A DNA stretch of 64,000 bases from Dictyoglomota bacterium (GTDB taxonomy: Bacteria; Coprothermobacterota; Coprothermobacteria; Coprothermobacterales; JAADFF01): NCBI GenBank assembly GCA_013153035.1, contig JAADFF010000083.1, forward strand, positions 1 through 64,000, written 5' to 3'. Every line of letters begins with the position of its first letter. Positions within the stretch are counted from its first letter, which is position 1. The position numbers were made by a program, and so were the translations under genes. The notes beneath the pieces are model-generated. The model saw nothing but the letters and a program-made list of their open reading frames with translations. It did no database searches and had not been told where the DNA came from. Below, piece by piece: positions 8,094 to 17,133 of this stretch.

Positions 8094-9642
8094 GAGAATC
8101 ACCCCTTTCAACAAGTGATTTTACCATACAAGAGCCACAGTCTCCTTTACAACCTATAGGGTACTTACCCTGCAAATAACGAGCATATTCCACATCTAAG
8201 ATAGCAGATGGATCAATATGCTTTAGACTTTTCCATGCCTTCATATCATTAGCCTCTTCCACCAGGTCCTTAAGAGATTCCCCCCTTACAACATACCTAT
8301 ACGCCAAATCACCCGAAAAACGAGATAATGCATACTCTTCAAATGCTTCTTTATACGATGGAAGAATAAGCTGCACAGGTAACTTATTCTTTCTAACTAA
8401 CCTCTTCCATGCCAATATTTCTTTTTTTATAAATGATCTTTTAGGAAATTCAAGTTTTTCAAATGGTGTCCATGGTTTAGGCACAAGCACCGAAAACGAT
8501 ATAGTCACTTTTAAACCTGAAACACCATCGATTGCCCTTTTTACAAATTCTACACCAGCAGCGGCATTATACTCTGGATCATCTCCAAGCCCCATAATAA
8601 AATACAACTTTATACTCTTTAAACCATTTTCCACTCCAGCTTTTAATAAAACATTGAGATGTTCCGGATCAACATCTTTGCCTAGTCTTTTCTGAAATTC
8701 TCTATCACCATGTTCTACAGCAAATGTCATACTTCTATTACCAGAGCTGGCAAGCAACGAAATAAGTTCGGGAGAAGACTCATTGACATGAAGAGAAGAG
8801 GGCACAGGTCTATATCCCATATTCAACACAGACTTTGCAACATCTATAGGCTGCTTATGAAGAGACAAACTGGCAGATACTAGTCCCACAGTATCTGTAT
8901 CTATTTGCTTTGTTTGTAATATAGATACAATTTCGTCTGGAGAAAAGTGGCGAATGGGCCTATATGTGTATCCATAGACACAAAACCGACATCCTACATG
9001 ACAACCTCTACCTATTTCAATAAGAAAAAAGTTTTCAAACACACTCTCTTTAGGAACAATAAGTGAATATGCGGGTTCACGAAGGTTTAATACTTTGTGA
9101 ACAACAGCAGATCTATCACCAGGTCTTATAATCCATGGTGGCAACGGTTTATTAGATGAAATATGTTCAACAAGAGCATGTATAGCCTCTTCTCCATCTC
9201 CTACAATAACATAGTCAACATAATCATTTACAATAAAGGGATTGAAATATGTTGTAGCACCACCTAATACGATAAGTGGATTTGAAGGCAGTTGCCTTAC
9301 TTTTTTAAGAAATGGGATAAGACGGATAAGCCCACCCTCAAAAGGAAAAGATATAGCAATAATATCAAAGCTATCAAGTGGATACTCCTTTTCAAATGAC
9401 CAGTCTTCCTCAAGAGACGAATCAAGAAATAATCTGTCAACCTCGAACCCTTCTCGCTGCCACAATCTCATAACATGTTGATAGCCAAGATTGGCCATAC
9501 CAACACCATAATCACCTGGAAATACCATAAGAACTTTACCAACAAAAGAAGAGGGAGAAGTATGCTCTACATACTTCTCCCCCGCCAGTAATTCTTCCCG
9601 CCTTGCTCGTTTATTCCACTCTACATAGCTCTGTTTCGCCAC
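8086..9642 (-). CDS. Radical SAM protein with N-terminal B12-binding-like domain
   Basis: A 518-residue protein. The first about 165 residues contain the GDGEEAI element typical of Rossmann-like (B12-binding type) domains in radical SAM enzymes. The cluster motif CHVGCRFC (Cys214, 218, 221) starts the radical SAM barrel, which includes the SLHVNESSPELISLL strand. The C-terminus has three more cysteines in CKGDCGSC, probably for an additional cluster. The layout recalls the uncharacterised family fused to or adjacent to DUF2344 proteins, but no such partner is seen. GTG start, three bases after the ftsZ stop. The substrate is unknown. Confidence 0.75.
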   Translation of the reverse strand: MAKQSYVEWNKRARREELLAGEKYVEHTSPSSFVGKVLMVFPGDYGVGMANLGYQHVMRLWQREGFEVDRLFLDSSLEEDWSFEKEYPLDSFDIIAISFPFEGGLIRLIPFLKKVRQLPSNPLIVLGGATTYFNPFIVNDYVDYVIVGDGEEAIHALVEHISSNKPLPPWIIRPGDRSAVVHKVLNLREPAYSLIVPKESVFENFFLIEIGRGCHVGCRFCVYGYTYRPIRHFSPDEIVSILQTKQIDTDTVGLVSASLSLHKQPIDVAKSVLNMGYRPVPSSLHVNESSPELISLLASSGNRSMTFAVEHGDREFQKRLGKDVDPEHLNVLLKAGVENGLKSIKLYFIMGLGDDPEYNAAAGVEFVKRAIDGVSGLKVTISFSVLVPKPWTPFEKLEFPKRSFIKKEILAWKRLVRKNKLPVQLILPSYKEAFEEYALSRFSGDLAYRYVVRGESLKDLVEEANDMKAWKSLKHIDPSAILDVEYARYLQGKYPIGCKGDCGSCMVKSLVERGDSLV

Positions 9643-9645
9643 AAA

Positions 9646-10815
9646 CTATCCCTCAGGGAAAAACACATCTTCATCGCCCATATCTCGTGATCTACGTGAA
9701 GATGATCCTCTAGTATACCTCGATTTTCTTCTTGTGCGGCTAATAGGTTCAAGGCCTGCTGCAACAACAGTAATCTCCACTTCCTCTTCATCCATGGATG
9801 GATCCTCAACAACACCATACTTAAAGAGCTCCTCTTCTTCAATGGTAACCATATTGAGTGCATCCTTGATATAGTCCATAACACCATAAAACTCATCAAG
9901 GTCTATAACATCCATGTGTTTGACACGAACATTGACAAGCACAGATTTAGGCTTCATCGTGCTAAGGTCAATATCTAGAAGTGGCGAGTTAATGGCCTTT
10001 TCAGCAGCCTCTTTAACCCTATCTCCTCCCTGTTCACCTCTGGACTGCCCAAGACCGATGTAGCCACGACCTGCTTCGCTAAGAACAGACCTTACATCGG
10101 CAAAATCTACATTAATCGTACCAGTAGTAAAAATAATATCTGTAATACCCCTAACTCCTCTTATAACAACTTCATCAACAAGTCTGAATGCCTGTCCTAA
10201 AGAAATTCCCTTTCTATGATCTCTATATGCAACTTTAACCTTTTCATTGTCTATAACAATAAGAGCATCAACAAAACGAGCAAGTTCCTCCATGCCTTTA
10301 AGGGCAAGGGCGCGCTTTTTTCTGCCCTCAAACAAAAATGGTAGCGTGACAATACCAACAACAAGTGCTCCCTCATTTTTTGCAACTTCGGCTATTACAG
10401 GGGCTGCTCCTGTTCCTGTGCCACCTCCCATACCGGCAACAACAATGACCATATCGGCTTTGTCTATAGCACGAGAGATATCTTCCTTACTCTCCTCTGC
10501 AGCTTTTTTACCTGTTTCAGGATCACTACCAGCACCGAGGCCACCTGTAATAGCTTCACCTAATCTTATGCGAACAGGAACCTTTTTAAGTTTACTAAGA
10601 ACTTGACTATCTGTATTCATGGCAACAATGTTAATATAAGAAATATTCTGAGAAGCAAGAGTATTAACAATGTTACCTCCAGCTCCTCCAACCCCAACAA
10701 TAGTTATCTGAGCCCCTCTACTCTCCTCTGCATTAGGAAAAGAACCAAATGAAGAGGACTGGGGCACTTTCTCTTCTCCCGTTTGAATTTTTTCTGCCTC
10801 GGCACCCAACACCAC
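9646..10815 (-). CDS. ftsZ: Cell division protein FtsZ
   Basis: A tubulin-like GTPase forming the division ring. Clear motifs are GVGGAGGN (41-48), the tubulin signature GGGTGTGAAP (130-139) and the T7 region FADVRSVLSEAG. There is an extended N-terminus of about 35 residues before the core. The C-terminus is unusual: a basic Arg/Ser linker ends in DEDVFFPEG, and the common FtsA/ZipA-binding tail (D-IP-F-L-R) is not recognisable. GTG start behind AGGAGGT. The gene follows ftsQ with a 92-base gap that holds a candidate promoter. Confidence 0.96.
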   Translation of the reverse strand: MVLGAEAEKIQTGEEKVPQSSSFGSFPNAEESRGAQITIVGVGGAGGNIVNTLASQNISYINIVAMNTDSQVLSKLKKVPVRIRLGEAITGGLGAGSDPETGKKAAEESKEDISRAIDKADMVIVVAGMGGGTGTGAAPVIAEVAKNEGALVVGIVTLPFLFEGRKKRALALKGMEELARFVDALIVIDNEKVKVAYRDHRKGISLGQAFRLVDEVVIRGVRGITDIIFTTGTINVDFADVRSVLSEAGRGYIGLGQSRGEQGGDRVKEAAEKAINSPLLDIDLSTMKPKSVLVNVRVKHMDVIDLDEFYGVMDYIKDALNMVTIEEEELFKYGVVEDPSMDEEEVEITVVAAGLEPISRTRRKSRYTRGSSSRRSRDMGDEDVFFPEG

Positions 10816-10875
10816 AGCCCCATACCTCCTTTATCGTTACATAAATACAACTTTCTAAGTTCTATTCTACTTGAT

Positions 10876-10884
10876 ATGATACCA
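10876..10884 (-). promoter_or_regulatory. Candidate extended -10 promoter of ftsZ
   Basis: The minus strand reads TTTTGTGGTATCATATC, with TGG TATCAT as extended -10 and a poor TTAACG -35 sixteen bases upstream. The TTTGTGGTAT core is identical to that upstream of hup. Confidence 0.4.
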
Positions 10885-10907
10885 CAAAATACAATTTCGT
10901 TAAGTGT

Positions 10908-11696
10908 TTATGGGGTATCTTTAACGACTATAATTCTCCTATGTGTAAAGTCAACATATTTTCCTTCACTTTGCCATATTTTATCCCAGTATTTATCAAC
11001 TCTCTCACAAGCCTCCAAATCATAAAGTGGAATAATAACAACTTTTTCAGTATTAGAAGAAGTGTAAGTCAACCGCGCATAGTTACCAATAATGTATACC
11101 TGCCCGGGTGTGCCTCTATGTTTAAAAAGCTGCTTACATAAAATAGACGAAGATATAAGATGTAAACCTTTTATTTCTATATCTGTTAACGCACCTGTTT
11201 TTGGTATATAAAATGTTTCAAGTCCCTGAGGGACATTGTCAAATGCGTCTATACGAAATGCCCTATTATCATTTGACACATAATATACAGTGTCATCAGT
11301 TTTTACAGCAAATAACATGCTCGGTTCTGTTACCGAAACAGTTAAGACCCCCTTCCAGTAAGCAAATGATACTTTATCTATGAGAACATTTTTAGATTTA
11401 ATACACTCAGCTACCTGTTTAGAGGGAATCTTCCATATAGCATCACTGCTAATACCACATATCGTTAAATATGTTTGCACCTTGCTTTGGGCAATATAAT
11501 CTTTATTTAAATGCAACTCTATCCTGGAAACACTGGCAAAGGTTGGCATATATATCGGAAGAAATAATAAGCCACACAAAAAAACAACAATAATAAAAAG
11601 CACCAATATACCTCGTATCAATTTATTTTTATTATCTCGACTTTTTCCCCTTGAGGAACCCTTTTTATTTGCTTTATCGAACTTATGCCTTGCCAT
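10908..11696 (-). CDS. ftsQ: Cell division protein FtsQ/DivIB
   Basis: A 262-residue bitopic membrane protein. Residues 1-26 are strongly basic (KKGSSRGKSRDNKNK), residues 27-47 form the single membrane span, and the rest is extracytoplasmic. Residues about 54-120 have the length and pattern of a POTRA domain (SRIELHLNKDYIAQSKV... VSFAYWKGVLTVSVTEP), followed by a beta domain. The position between ddl and ftsZ is typical. Its start overlaps ddl by 14 bases, so it is translationally coupled. Confidence 0.88.
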   Translation of the reverse strand: MARHKFDKANKKGSSRGKSRDNKNKLIRGILVLFIIVVFLCGLLFLPIYMPTFASVSRIELHLNKDYIAQSKVQTYLTICGISSDAIWKIPSKQVAECIKSKNVLIDKVSFAYWKGVLTVSVTEPSMLFAVKTDDTVYYVSNDNRAFRIDAFDNVPQGLETFYIPKTGALTDIEIKGLHLISSSILCKQLFKHRGTPGQVYIIGNYARLTYTSSNTEKVVIIPLYDLEACERVDKYWDKIWQSEGKYVDFTHRRIIVVKDTP

Positions 11697-12612
11697 AACT
11701 TGCCGTTTTTAGAACCTCCTCAACAAGTTCTTCAAAAGCAAGTCCCATATGCCTAGCAGCATCAGGAACAAGAGAAACACTAGTCATACCTGGTATTGTA
11801 TTGACCTCTAACACATACAAGATACCGTCTTCAGAAAACATAAAATCAAATCTTACAATACCATCTAAACTCATGGTTTCAAAAAGCAAGGGTATCTTCC
11901 TTTCAAGTTCATCATAAACAGATTCAGGAACAGGAGCAGGTATAAGATGCTTGGCAGCACCCGCAGTATACTTTGTTTCATAATCAAAAATCTCTGCCCC
12001 ATACACAATTTCTATAAGAGGTAATAAAACGACTTTTCCATCAATATTTTTATATGCTCCTAAGGTTAGTTCTCTTCCTTTAATAAACTCTTCTATAACT
12101 GGTACATCCCCCATCTCTAAAATATCATTGATGGCCTTAACAAGATCTGTATCATTATCTACAATATGTAACCCTATAGTAGACCCCCCATATCTGGGCT
12201 TCACAACTACAGGATATCCAACGCCAGTTTCCCTAATCTCATTTGGAGAAAAGTGAGACGTATAAGTAACATACTTAGGTACATGAAATCCGGCATTCTC
12301 GAAGAAATATTTACTAAGCAGCTTGTCCATAGCAATAACACTGCCTCTGACACCACTACCAGTATACGGTATTTTTAACGATTCAAGAACACCTTGTACC
12401 TTCCCATCTTCACCAAATCGACCATGTAAAGCAACAAATACAGCATCAGGACTTATTGTTGCAAGAGTATAAACCCAATCATCATCTGCAGTATCAATAA
12501 GATGCACCTGATAACCTTTTTGGGTTAAAGCATTAGCTATTGACAAACCTGTTTTTTGAGATATTTCTCTCTCCTCTGAAACTCCACCATATAGCACAAC
12601 AATTTTTTTCAT
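11683..12612 (-). CDS. ddl: D-alanine--D-alanine ligase
   Basis: A 309-residue ATP-grasp enzyme that makes D-Ala-D-Ala for peptidoglycan. Seen: LYGGVSEEREIS at the N-terminus, ALHGRFGEDGKVQG, PVVVKPRYGGSTIG (ATP-binding), and the Mg-ligating end FDFMFSEDGILYVLEVNTIPGMT. Start at the ATG of 12612, four bases after GGCGGTGAT; a longer frame begins at 12621. It is the first gene of a ddl-ftsQ-ftsZ run, so the organism builds a peptidoglycan wall. Confidence 0.96.
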   Translation of the reverse strand: MKKIVVLYGGVSEEREISQKTGLSIANALTQKGYQVHLIDTADDDWVYTLATISPDAVFVALHGRFGEDGKVQGVLESLKIPYTGSGVRGSVIAMDKLLSKYFFENAGFHVPKYVTYTSHFSPNEIRETGVGYPVVVKPRYGGSTIGLHIVDNDTDLVKAINDILEMGDVPVIEEFIKGRELTLGAYKNIDGKVVLLPLIEIVYGAEIFDYETKYTAGAAKHLIPAPVPESVYDELERKIPLLFETMSLDGIVRFDFMFSEDGILYVLEVNTIPGMTSVSLVPDAARHMGLAFEELVEEVLKTASYGKA

Positions 12613-12644
12613 AACCATCACCGCCTATATTATAAACGACAAAA

Positions 12645-12664
12645 GGGGGCAGACATCTGCCCCC
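12645..12664 (-). terminator. Intrinsic terminator after hup
   Basis: Arms GGGGGCAGA and TCTGCCCCC form a tight hairpin, followed on the minus strand by TTTTGTCGTTTAT. It separates hup from ddl. Confidence 0.8.
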
Positions 12665-12686
12665 TCAACAGGTACCACCCCTTAAA

Positions 12687-12965
12687 TTACTTCTTTGCAA
12701 CGGCGTCTTTGAGCTTCTTACCGGGTCTGAATACAGGAACATCCTTAGCTGGGATGTCAATAGGTTCACCAGTCTGAGGATTAACACCCTTACGGGCCTT
12801 ACGATGAGAAACGGCAAACTTACCAAAACCAACGATGCTAACCTCTTCTCCATTTCTTAGAGAATCAGTAACAACATTGATAAAAGCATCGAGGAATCTC
12901 TCTGTGTCTTTCTTAGTAAACCCGGTAATCTCGGCTATCTTGTTTATAAGTTCTGCCTTGGTCAC
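12687..12965 (-). CDS. hup: HU family DNA-binding protein
   Basis: A 92-residue histone-like protein: TKAELINKIAEITGF at the start, the GFGKFAVSHRKARKG arm and the signature NPQTGEPIDIPAKDVPVFRPGKKLKDAV. It compacts and bends DNA as a dimer. I chose the GTG at 12965, four bases after GGAGGTGAG. It is monocistronic, between its own promoter (13000-13008) and a strong terminator, which fits high expression. Confidence 0.95.
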   Translation of the reverse strand: MTKAELINKIAEITGFTKKDTERFLDAFINVVTDSLRNGEEVSIVGFGKFAVSHRKARKGVNPQTGEPIDIPAKDVPVFRPGKKLKDAVAKK

Positions 12966-12999
12966 TACTCTCACCTCCACATTTATCGTTTGCAGTGAG

Positions 13000-13008
13000 A
13001 TTATACCA
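13000..13008 (-). promoter_or_regulatory. Extended -10 promoter of hup
   Basis: The minus strand reads TTTGTGGTATAATCTC: TGG plus a perfect TATAAT. The -35 region is weak, as expected for extended -10 promoters. The start codon is 35 bases downstream. Confidence 0.65.
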
Positions 13009-13073
13009 CAAATATGCGACTTTTAAGTCTAGGAGTAGAATAAATATAGAATATTATGAAAGGGGGACATACG

Positions 13074-13496
13074 ATGATAGAAAGAACCCTTGCCATTATT
13101 AAACCCGACGCGGTAGAAAGGGGGTTTATTGGCAACATTATTAGTCGCATTGAGCGCAAAGGTTTCCGAATTGTAAAAATGAAAAGTATGGTGTTCTCAA
13201 GAGAATGTGCAGAACGATTTTACGAGGAACATAAAGGAAAACCCTTCTATGAAGGGCTCATAAACTTTATGAGTGGAAGACAGGTTATTGTCATGATACT
13301 AGAAAGAGAAAATGCTGTAAAAATACTAAGAAAACTTGTTGGTAGCACAGATCCTGCCGAAGCAGCCCCTGGCACCATTAGGGGAGATATCGGGCTAGGC
13401 TTACCTGCAAATTCTATTCATGCCTCTGACAGTGTCCATTCCGCATCCAGAGAAATCTCTATTCTGTTTGGAGAAGAGGAGGCCAAACACACATAA
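13074..13496 (+). CDS. ndk: Nucleoside diphosphate kinase
   Basis: A 140-residue enzyme that equilibrates NTP pools. The N-terminal IERTLAIIKPDAVERG and the catalytic motif NSIHASDS with His115 are diagnostic. GDIG and the following loop complete the nucleotide site. The ATG at 13074 follows AAGGGGG by seven bases; an in-frame ATG at 13056 lies before the Shine-Dalgarno and is not used. It is divergent from hup and ends in a terminator shared with hsp20. Confidence 0.96.
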   Translation: MIERTLAIIKPDAVERGFIGNIISRIERKGFRIVKMKSMVFSRECAERFYEEHKGKPFYEGLINFMSGRQVIVMILERENAVKILRKLVGSTDPAEAAPGTIRGDIGLGLPANSIHASDSVHSASREISILFGEEEAKHT

Positions 13497-13500
13497 AAAT

Positions 13501-13525
13501 AAAGGGGGCTATAAAGCCCCCTTTT
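13501..13525. terminator. Bidirectional terminator between ndk and hsp20
   Basis: The stem AAAGGGGGCT/AGCCCCCTTT with loop ATAA is flanked by A-rich and T-rich sequence on both sides, so it can stop both convergent genes. Confidence 0.85.
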
Positions 13526-13526
13526 A

Positions 13527-13958
13527 TTACTCAATATCCAGTTTTCTACCTCTACGTGTTTCTTTATATTTGGGTAGTGTGATAACAAGCACACCATCAT
13601 CAAATTTAGCCTTGGCCTCTTCCGCTTTTACCATCTCAGGCAGAGGAATAACTCTCTCAAAAGCACCATAGGAAATCTCACTGTAGATTATATTGCTGTC
13701 TTCAGATTTCTTCTCCTGCTTATACTCACCTCTAAGAATAACCCTATCCTCATCAACAATAACTTCTACATTATCCTTATCAAGTCCAGGAATCATAGCC
13801 TTTATGATAAACTCATCACCAGTGTCCTCCATCTCAATAGCTGGCATAGCAAAGCCAGCGCGGTGAGCTATAACATCTTCTTCAAACAGTCTGTTCATTT
13901 CTTTCATCATTCTCTCAAACTCGCTGAAGATGTCTCCCCATCTTCTGATCATATACAT
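13527..13958 (-). CDS. Small heat shock protein, Hsp20/alpha-crystallin family
   Basis: A 143-residue ATP-independent chaperone. The alpha-crystallin domain spans about residues 38-135, with PGLDKDNVEVIVDEDRVILRG in its first half and the diagnostic end AKFDDGVLVITLPK. The N-terminal IFSEFERMMKEMNRLF is a typical oligomerisation helix. No CIRCE or other clear heat-shock site is visible upstream. Confidence 0.94.
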   Translation of the reverse strand: MYMIRRWGDIFSEFERMMKEMNRLFEEDVIAHRAGFAMPAIEMEDTGDEFIIKAMIPGLDKDNVEVIVDEDRVILRGEYKQEKKSEDSNIIYSEISYGAFERVIPLPEMVKAEEAKAKFDDGVLVITLPKYKETRRGRKLDIE

Positions 13959-14015
13959 CCCCCTCCTTCCTGTATGTTATTTTCCATTTCAATTTAAAAT
14001 TACCAAGTATAAGAA

Positions 14016-14690
14016 CTATTTATTCACCCTCAGGGCACATACAATTTCACCTTTGATTTCCTTTTTATCCAAAAGAACCTCTAGTATCTCTCCAGGAGTA
14101 CCCACAATAAACTCTTCATATTTTTTTGTTATCTCTCTACCTAAACACATTTGTGTATCCGGCATAACATCACTAAGTATTTCTAAAGTCTCAACGATCT
14201 TATATGGCGTTTCATAGAAAACAATATTGACTTTTATGTTGTAAAACAACTCCAAAACCTTTTTACGTTTGCCCTTTTTCTTAGGCAAAAATCCTAAAAA
14301 CACCCACGGGTCCCTAACCGGAAAAACTGACAAGAGAGCGGTAATAGCAGAAGGACCAGGCACAGGCACAACCTCATATCCCTCGGCAAGTAAAGTATCT
14401 ACTATACCATTACCGGGATCAGATATACCAGGAGTTCCAGCATCAGAAATGATAGCTATATCATAGCCTTCATCAAGGAGGCTTTTGATGTACTCATACG
14501 TTTTTTCTCTACCAACTTCTCTGACTGTAATAATCTTCTTACCGGAAATACCATAAGCAGATAGCAACTTACGAGCTATAGAAGCAGTTTCTGCTCCTAT
14601 GATGTCTACGCTCTTCAAAACTTCAAGAGCCCTGAGCGTAATATCGCCCAGATTACCAATAGGAGTAGCAACAACATACAATGTAGACAA
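14016..14690 (-). CDS. rsmI: 16S rRNA (cytidine1402-2'-O)-methyltransferase
   Basis: A 224-residue tetrapyrrole-methylase-fold enzyme: LYVVATPIGNLGDITLRALE at the N-terminus, AIISDAGTPGISDPG and VVPVPGPSAITALLSVF are the RsmI signatures. It ends just after the catalytic domain, about 60 residues shorter than E. coli RsmI, whose extra C-terminal domain is missing here and in several other bacteria. The pair with the TrmN6-like gene, three bases upstream, is a known Bacillota arrangement. Confidence 0.93.
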   Translation of the reverse strand: MSTLYVVATPIGNLGDITLRALEVLKSVDIIGAETASIARKLLSAYGISGKKIITVREVGREKTYEYIKSLLDEGYDIAIISDAGTPGISDPGNGIVDTLLAEGYEVVPVPGPSAITALLSVFPVRDPWVFLGFLPKKKGKRKKVLELFYNIKVNIVFYETPYKIVETLEILSDVMPDTQMCLGREITKKYEEFIVGTPGEILEVLLDKKEIKGEIVCALRVNK

Positions 14691-14693
14691 TGT

Positions 14694-15365
14694 CTATACA
14701 CCTCCATCATAGTAAAACGATTTAACCCTGCGAGAGTTTATATCTATATATTCCACAAAAGGTACACCAATCAATTGTTTAGTAAGCACCTTCACAACCC
14801 GCTCTCTTCCCCTACTAGATACATAATGCCCTTCATACACGGTATACAAACCCAAACGTCTTTGTGTCTTTTCCATCAGGTGAAGTGTATAAGCATCTAT
14901 TATGTAGACAATAACACCATGCGAAGACACAATATCAAAACCTACATTGAGAAACAAATCCGGTTCTCCTACAAGGGCAACAGAACCCCTACCAGAACCT
15001 TGCCGATAAAAAGGAGGGTTAAATATCACAACATCGGCAAAATCATTCATAGAAGACAGATTTGATATATCTTCACATACTGGCACAAACACTCTCTCAA
15101 GCTCATTCAAAGATATAGTCATGGATAACGATTCACACATAACGGGATCTTTTTCTACAAGATAATATTTCTTACCGATGCCATGGCTGTACATAGACAG
15201 AGAAACAATACCGCTACCAGCCCCGAGTTCTACAACATCAAGTGCATCTACACTACGCACAATATGTCCCAATATCACACTGTCAACGGCAAAACGAAAA
15301 CCTTTCTGGGGCTGAACTATAAAACGATACTTATGAAAAGTAGGCTCGAGTGTAAAACTATTCAC
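14694..15365 (-). CDS. TrmN6-like tRNA1(Val) (adenine37-N6)-methyltransferase family
   Basis: A 223-residue class I methyltransferase: the N-terminal QPQKGFRFAVDSVIL, motif I ELGAGSG (46-52) and the catalytic NPPF (116-119) of N6-adenine methylases. By family it would methylate A37 of tRNA-Val or a related RNA. It overlaps the preceding ATPase gene by 8 bases and is coupled to rsmI downstream. Confidence 0.85.
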   Translation of the reverse strand: MNSFTLEPTFHKYRFIVQPQKGFRFAVDSVILGHIVRSVDALDVVELGAGSGIVSLSMYSHGIGKKYYLVEKDPVMCESLSMTISLNELERVFVPVCEDISNLSSMNDFADVVIFNPPFYRQGSGRGSVALVGEPDLFLNVGFDIVSSHGVIVYIIDAYTLHLMEKTQRRLGLYTVYEGHYVSSRGRERVVKVLTKQLIGVPFVEYIDINSRRVKSFYYDGGV

Positions 15366-17061
15366 TGGCTTTAAGCCTCCTATATCGATTGATAACTACC
15401 GCCAAATCAAGATGACGAACAGCAGCAAACGAGTATGCCTTCTTCAACCCAATATGAGAGAGAATTTCATCCCACAAACCTTCATCCCATACCTTTTTCA
15501 AAATATCCTTAAGTTCTAAGGGGTCAACCAATGTGCCAAACTTTCCATTCCCTATAGCCTGCATCAACCCACCTATAAACTGTAGTTGGGAATAGGTATT
15601 AAACATATCATAGCCATAAAATGTAATTTCTTCCTTACCATAAATAACTTTATCTAGAGAAGGCACTTTGACTTTGGGTTTTGAAACAGATAAAGACTTT
15701 GAAATCCAAAACCTTTTAAGAGGTTCCTTTGCCGGTGGAACCTCTTCTTTTATACGTTGTGAAGGATATTCTTTAACAATCTGGCGAGCTTTATCCGTAA
15801 AATCATAAGGCTCATAGTACTCCATCACAATAACGGTATCGGCAATATCGAGAAAATCTCCAAGACCCCCAACAACCATAATAGTAGAAACTCCAAATTT
15901 ATCATATAACTCTTGTATTCTGTCTATAAGAGGTGTAATAGGTTCATATTTTTTGGGTATTAGTCTCTGCATACGATAATCACGCACCATAAAGTTGGTG
16001 GCACATGTATCTTCATCCATTAAAAGCAACTTAGCCCCAGCTTGTATGGCCTCAATAATAGATGCTGCTTGTGATGTAGAACCACTGGCATTATCTGTAG
16101 AAAAGTGTACTGTATCCTTACCACCAGGCAAACCATTGATAAACATAGATATATCAACTTTTTCTACTTTTCTACCATCTTCAGCTCTTACCCGTAATGT
16201 ATCATAAGTCGTTACTACATATTCTCTGCCATCCCCTGGTATATGATAAAAAATACCTTTAGCTATGGCACTAAGGAGAGTAGATTTACCGTGAAAACCT
16301 CCTCCAGTTATCAGAGTAATCCCCTTTTTGATAGCCATCCCGCTTACTGATTCTCCATGTGGTACCGGTATAGTAATACGCAAAGATTCAGGAGACTGGA
16401 ATGGTATACCAGAAACCAAGGGTTTATCGCTAACACCACTTTCCCGGGGAAGCAAACTACCATCCGCCACAAAGGCAACATATCCATGTTCCTCAAGATA
16501 TTTTCTTATAGCATAAGCGTTCTCGACTACATAGATGTGCTCCCAAAGTTCTCTAACATCTGTTTTAGTCAAAGCAAGTTCTCTAACAATAGAAGGAATA
16601 GCCTCATTAAACATGAATACAGCACCTTTACCATTGATTCGCCTACCAAAAGCTGGTAACCCCATATAAAATCTTAGTTGGATATAATCACTTTTCACTA
16701 CCGAATTTGAGCGAAATATTATCTCCTGACCAGGCACATCTGTTGAAAATCGCCCACTACCACCCGTACCAAGATTCTTAGAATATTGCTTCAGTAACTT
16801 AGCAAACTTGCGAAGCATAAAATCCTCAAGTGCAAGTTTTCTTCTTGGGTTTTCGTTCATATCTTCGTTAATATTTAGCATTGCTAAAGGTATCTGAACG
16901 GTAACCTTAGAAGGAGATGCAAAGGGATCTCCTTGAACATGGTCTATAAATAACATAAAGCCCTGCTCGTGTTTATATTCTCCTCTAATATCCTTATACG
17001 CTTTATAACTCTTCCCATCCATGCTTTTTAGCATTCTAATAAGCTGTGTGTATTTTGACAC
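15358..17061 (-). CDS. Predicted ATPase of the ABC class (PF09818/COG3044 type)
   Basis: A 567-residue soluble protein. It shows Walker A GGGFHGKST (253-261), a serine-rich signature NASGSTSQ (325-332) in the ABC signature position, and Walker B LLLMDED (345-351) followed by CATNFM. The C-terminal LDLAVVINRYRRL is also characteristic of this family. The N-terminal RNase-like part (GSGRFSTDVPGQEI) is conserved but of unknown role. No transporter partner is present, so it is not a classic ABC importer or exporter. GTG start after GGAGGTGGTAGT. It heads the run with trmN6-like and rsmI, which may hint at an RNA-related role. Confidence 0.8.
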   Translation of the reverse strand: MSKYTQLIRMLKSMDGKSYKAYKDIRGEYKHEQGFMLFIDHVQGDPFASPSKVTVQIPLAMLNINEDMNENPRRKLALEDFMLRKFAKLLKQYSKNLGTGGSGRFSTDVPGQEIIFRSNSVVKSDYIQLRFYMGLPAFGRRINGKGAVFMFNEAIPSIVRELALTKTDVRELWEHIYVVENAYAIRKYLEEHGYVAFVADGSLLPRESGVSDKPLVSGIPFQSPESLRITIPVPHGESVSGMAIKKGITLITGGGFHGKSTLLSAIAKGIFYHIPGDGREYVVTTYDTLRVRAEDGRKVEKVDISMFINGLPGGKDTVHFSTDNASGSTSQAASIIEAIQAGAKLLLMDEDTCATNFMVRDYRMQRLIPKKYEPITPLIDRIQELYDKFGVSTIMVVGGLGDFLDIADTVIVMEYYEPYDFTDKARQIVKEYPSQRIKEEVPPAKEPLKRFWISKSLSVSKPKVKVPSLDKVIYGKEEITFYGYDMFNTYSQLQFIGGLMQAIGNGKFGTLVDPLELKDILKKVWDEGLWDEILSHIGLKKAYSFAAVRHLDLAVVINRYRRLKASE

Positions 17062-17088
17062 ACTACCACCTCCTACTTTCTATGCCTA

Positions 17089-17097
17089 TGTTATAAT
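17089..17097 (+). promoter_or_regulatory. Extended -10 promoter of the ribU transcript
   Basis: TGTTATAAT is a TGn plus perfect TATAAT; no good -35 is at the expected distance. A transcript would start near 17104, about 30 bases before the FMN aptamer. Confidence 0.55.
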
Positions 17098-17133
17098 CCT
17101 ACCGTATAAAAGATAAAACATAACAAGCAGGTA

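Noticed and set aside
10247-10606. Plus-strand frame opposite ftsZ
   Set aside because: Antisense reading of the FtsZ GTPase core; low-complexity Ser/Ala/Pro composition.
13018-13029. Palindrome GACTT-TT-AAGTC between hup and ndk
   Set aside because: Five-base arms in AT-rich sequence are expected by chance and no second copy was seen.
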